Of a DNA stretch of 64,000 bases, positions 60,922 through 64,000 are shown one piece after another (the first letter of the stretch is position 1; each line of letters starts with the position of its first letter). The notes under the pieces are model-generated. The model had not been told where the DNA came from. It did not search any database and saw nothing but the letters and a program-made list of their open reading frames with translations. This DNA is from Glandiceps talaboti (Eukaryota; Hemichordata; Enteropneusta; Spengelidae). Position numbers and translations under genes: made by a program. Location of the stretch: positions 64,007 to 128,006 of the forward strand of contig NW_027554296.1 of NCBI RefSeq assembly GCF_964340395.1. Direction: 5' to 3'.

Positions 60922-61725
60922 ACAAGTCATTGAAAATGACATAGTCCCCGCTATGATTGGGTTTTAAGCAACTGGCAGTTTATGTTGTCATTTTTAAAAC
61001 CTGGTTAATGCTGTTTGGCCTCTTATGGTTGTTTTTGATATCACTATTCTGTTCAAGCATGTCTGAGTTATGGCTTTGGACATGAAAACTGCGCCAACTA
61101 AATGGCTGCCAGGCAACCATATCGGATTGTATCACAACGAAAATGGATATGCACATGTATGTCACAGAACACTGTGCTAATACCAACTTTGAATGAGATC
61201 TGTTCAAGCATGTCTGAGTTATGGTTTTGGACATGGAAAATTCGCAAACAAACCATATCAGATTGTATCACGACGAAAATAGATATGCACATGTATGTCA
61301 TAGAACACTGTGCTAATACCAACTTTGAATGAAATCTGTTCAAGCCTGTCTGAGTTATGGCTTTGGACATGAAAAATCGCAAACACAATGGCTGCCAGGC
61401 AGCCATATTGGATCACATCACGAGAACAATGAATATGCACATGTATGTCATAGAACACTGTCCTTATAGCAACTTTGAATGAGATCTGTTCACGCATGTC
61501 TGAGTTATGGCTTTGGACACGGAAAATTCGCAAACAAAATGGCTGCTAGGAGGCCATATTGGATCGTATCATAAAACAAATTGACGTGCATATGTATAAT
61601 GCCATAGTATGTTGCTCCTGTACCAAGTTTGAAAAAAATCGGCTGCGGACGGATGGACGGACGGACGGACGGACAGACGTACCCAATCCATAAGTCCCCG
61701 TCCGGACTTCATCCAGCGGGGACTA
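60922..61725 (+). mobile_element. F1 element, complete copy nested in hAT-like element
   Basis: The 5' 11-mer TAGTCCCCGCT (60942-60952) and the 3' AGCGGGGACTA (61715-61725) are exact inverse copies. About four core monomers follow, the second shortened, then (GGAC)n near 61655-61676, and the hairpin AGTCCCCG...CGGGGACT. Flanked by A on both sides, as in the copy at 4370. Confidence 0.85.
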
Positions 61726-61726
61726 A

Positions 61727-61918
61727 AAAACTACGAACACATACATTGCCTGACTAGAGGGAGTCCGTGTGACTGTGTCGAGATAAAATCAAATTCACCA
61801 GTCGTCGAGGCTTTGGAAAAAAAACCTAGGAACACATACATTGCCTGACTAGAGGGAGTCCGTGTAACGGTGTGGAGATAAAATCAAATTTGCCAGTTAT
61901 CGAGGCTTTGGCAAATAT
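61727..61918. repeat. Tandem duplication of about 95 bp
   Basis: GAACACATACATTGCCTGAC, then TAGAGGGAGTCCGTGT, then GATAAAATCAAATT and CGAGGCTTTGG occur twice. It abuts the 3' end of the F1 element inside the hAT-like element. Confidence 0.85.
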
Positions 61919-62337
61919 CATATCACAGTGCTAAAAGAGATACTTCATAGACTATCATTTCATGAAAGGGGTTCTACTATAAATCATTTGAAGCTCCTTT
62001 ATGAATAAAAACAATAATACAAACAATGCTGACAGAATGATAGCAAATAAAATGTTTCATTTGATACATTTGAATTATTATACATTGAAATTATTATTCT
62101 TCGTTGTCTTCCTAATTCTTGTGTCCCTAAACCAGTATTAGTAATGATATGAGCCACATGTGTGTTGAGTGTTATCTCCTGTCTAGACGAGGTCAAATTT
62201 ATGTGGTCCGCCCCAAAAATCACTGGTCCCGGACTTCGGACAAGTGGATTTGTTCACCCCTGATATTCCCATCATATGTATACTTGTATCACAGTCCGTG
62301 TTTTCTATTACATTCAAAACCAAATCATTGCCGTTGT

Positions 62338-62395
62338 CACTACCACCACCATCACTACCACCACCACCACCACCACCACCACCACCACCACCACG
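62338..62395. repeat. (CAC)n trinucleotide repeat
   Basis: ACC/CAC units give His-, Pro- or Thr-rich frames that are artefacts. Confidence 0.9.
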
Positions 62396-62524
62396 ACCTA
62401 CTTTAAAATTGAATGTATTTGGAACAATACAATTTTTTTATGCCTTTATGCCCAAGCACTGTCCTGCACATCACAAGGACCTGGAGGTAGTAAAGATGTC
62501 GACTTTAACATAAAAAAATTTGAA

Positions 62525-63619
62525 AGTGTGCCCATTTATTCAATTGTCTATCAATCCCCGTTATCTTCACAATATGTGATCATTTGGCTGTTGCTATGGG
62601 CGTAGTCTCGTTGCTAGGCACATTTGCATGCTTTTCTTGAATGTTTATTCATTTGTCTTTCTATTCCTGTTATCTTTGCAATATACGTTATTACTTGGCT
62701 GTTGCTATGGGCGTGGTCTTGTTGCTACGCAGATTTACATACATTTTTTGAATGTTTATTCATTTGTCTTTATATTCCTGTTGTTATTTTGCAATATACA
62801 TGATTATTTGGCTGTTGCTATGGGCATGGTCTTGTTGCTAAGCAGATTTACATACATTGTTTGAATGTTTATTCAATTGTCTATTAATCCGTTATCTGTG
62901 AAATACACAACTGTTTGGCTGTTGCTATGGGCATGGTCATGGTTGCTAGGGATATTTGCATACAATTTTTGAATGTTTACTCACTTGCCTACCAGATGTT
63001 GTTATTTGACCAAAATATACTGCCATTTGGTTGTTCCTAAGGGCATGTTCATGGTTGCTGGGGAAATTGTGTAAAAATATTTTGAAGAAAATCTGCACTT
63101 ACAGAAACGTCTCACCAAGTTTCAGTCTCACTGACCAAGTACTTTGTGAGATATAAGTTTACGACCAAAAATGAACATTTGTACACCTAATTTGAATATC
63201 ACTCATGGAATCATTGTATACTTAACATTTCTTCATCCATACATCCCTAGATGCATTCCCATTACATTTCAGTGCAATCTGCTCAGTAGTTTTGGAATTA
63301 TTCATTTTTGACCAAAAAGACACATTTTTAGCTCTAATTTGCATATCACTCATGGGACCATCATGTGCTGAAAAATTCTTAGTATAAACACCCTGAAGAA
63401 TGATTCACCCAAATTTAATCCCAATCTGCCCACTACTTTTGGAGTTTAAGGTTTTTGACCAAAAATCACATTTTTTACCCAAATCACCATATTTGTTTTA
63501 CCCAAATCACACACAGGTGATAAAATCATTTTGAATTGAGGTATTTCCCAACTAGACATGCAAGGTAATATGCACCCACAAGATATGGCAATCAGTACAG
63601 CAGTTTTTGACTTAAGTTC

Positions 63620-63682
<63 letters not shown>

Positions 63683-63795
63683 CCCACACCCACACACACT
63701 GACTGACATACACAGAGACAGACAGATAGACAGACAGAGACACTTAGCAATGCCTATAACACTAATGAATCTTATCAGTTCAGTTGTGCTAAAAA
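62525..63795 (+). mobile_element. F2 element, longest copy
   Basis: Four first-type monomers (TGTTGCTATGGGC at about 62588, 62698, 62813 and 62920; period about 112 bp) are followed by second-type monomers of about 140 bp, CAACTAGACATGCAAGG, a (CA)n/(CG)n/(GACA)n tract and the worn hairpin ending GTTGTGCTAAAAA. It lies about 85 bp from exon B7. The tails beside B3, B5 and B6 match its 3' end and flank, so this is the likely original insertion. Confidence 0.85.
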
Positions 63796-63877
63796 AAATG
63801 AAACGATAAAATGGAATGGAGTGCCCACTAGTCAGCATACATGACATAACATAAGAAATGTACAGGAATGACATTAC

Positions 63878-64000
63878 CTTGTTAGCACTATTGACGAGAT
63901 TCAGGACGTCACCTTTCTTCATGGACGCCTCACAAGGACTCTTCTCGACATAATCGTTCACGGCAAGTACACATTCCTTGCCTACCAGTACATCATTACC
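63878..64000 (-). CDS. SPTAN1: Alpha-spectrin SH3 first half, exon B7 (cut by window end)
   Basis: Codes the C-terminal 41 codons of exon B, class of B3, with [18 protein letters not shown]. It lies upstream of exons F and E in transcription order, which a single colinear spectrin gene cannot explain, so a second spectrin copy probably continues beyond the window. Confidence 0.9.

Larger units (their letters stand above)
60464..62262. mobile_element. hAT-like non-autonomous DNA transposon
   Basis: Both ends read CAGGGGTGAACAAATC inward (60464-60479; inverted 62247-62262). ATATTCCC is repeated outside (60457-60464 and 62263-62270), an 8-bp target duplication sharing one C with the left end. 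CAGGG termini with 8-bp duplications define hAT. The subterminal motif TGGTCC recurs at both ends (about 60482, 60501, 60508; 62203, 62224), as hAT transposase-binding sites do. An F1 element lies inside. No transposase is encoded. Confidence 0.85.

Noticed and set aside
62149-62605. His-, Pro- or Thr-rich proteins
   Set aside because: They derive from the (CAC)n repeat in three frames and have no supporting features.

Overview
This window looks like repeat-rich nuclear DNA from an invertebrate animal, probably marine. It has spliced gene fragments with GT/AG introns and no operons. It also carries CR1-like and Tx1/L1-like LINE remnants, a DIRS-like reverse transcriptase remnant, tRNA-derived SINEs, cut-and-paste DNA transposons and long microsatellites. 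The species cannot be fixed from sequence alone; an invertebrate deuterostome such as a hemichordate or lancelet is a guess.

Only two host genes are recognisable. At the left edge, the last two visible exons of a CYP4-type cytochrome P450 lie on the + strand (402-581, 926-1014), including the haem-binding cysteine motif. From 37.4 to 64.0 kb, exons of alpha-spectrin (SPTAN1 type) lie on the - strand. F and E code the repeat before the SH3 domain, B and D the two SH3 halves, A the repeat after SH3, and C the next linker. F and E are single and well conserved. B occurs 7 times, A 5, C 4 plus a relic, and D twice. The order from high to low coordinate is B7, F, E, B6, B5, B4, C4, A5, B3, B2, C3, A4, B1, C2, A3, D2, A2, D1, A1, C-relic. 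That is not the coding order B-D-A-C, and simple tandem duplication cannot produce it. Breakpoints can be read at near-base resolution. Two A copies share a 36-codon deletion and the SH3 domain has lost ligand-binding aromatics, so this is probably a rearranged and decaying spectrin copy. A local assembly artefact is the main alternative.

The rest is a nest of mobile DNA. Two short element families, called F1 and F2 here, share one layout: a 5' hairpin, an 11-bp subterminal inverted repeat, tandem core monomers, a microsatellite, and a 3' hairpin whose outer arm is the second copy of the 11-mer. One F1 copy sits inside a 94-bp tandem array, and removing it restores an exact 94-bp unit, so it inserted between two A residues without target duplication. 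This fits Helentron-associated (HINE/pearl-like) elements. The F2 tail hairpin is also a breakpoint in the spectrin rearrangement. Terminal inverted repeats and target duplications define a PIF/Harbinger-like element inside F2 (29,159-30,601), a hAT-like element containing F1 (60,464-62,262), a Tc1/mariner-like element 23 bp from the exon F splice donor (51,734-54,255), and an unassigned element with 7-bp duplications (19,441-20,946).

Other landmarks are a 3.5-kb minisatellite of about 60 copies of a 58-bp unit with an 813-bp higher-order period, a 48-bp minisatellite, and a 0.95-kb imperfect palindrome near 25.8 kb. There is also a 1.5-kb segment with a TATA box and short ORF, held between inverted arrays of a roughly 22-bp motif. 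The remaining stretches, mainly 8.2-9.2, 10-11.5, 31.2-32.1, 32.6-33.7, 34.3-36.2 and 58.9-60.2 kb, show no recognisable gene.
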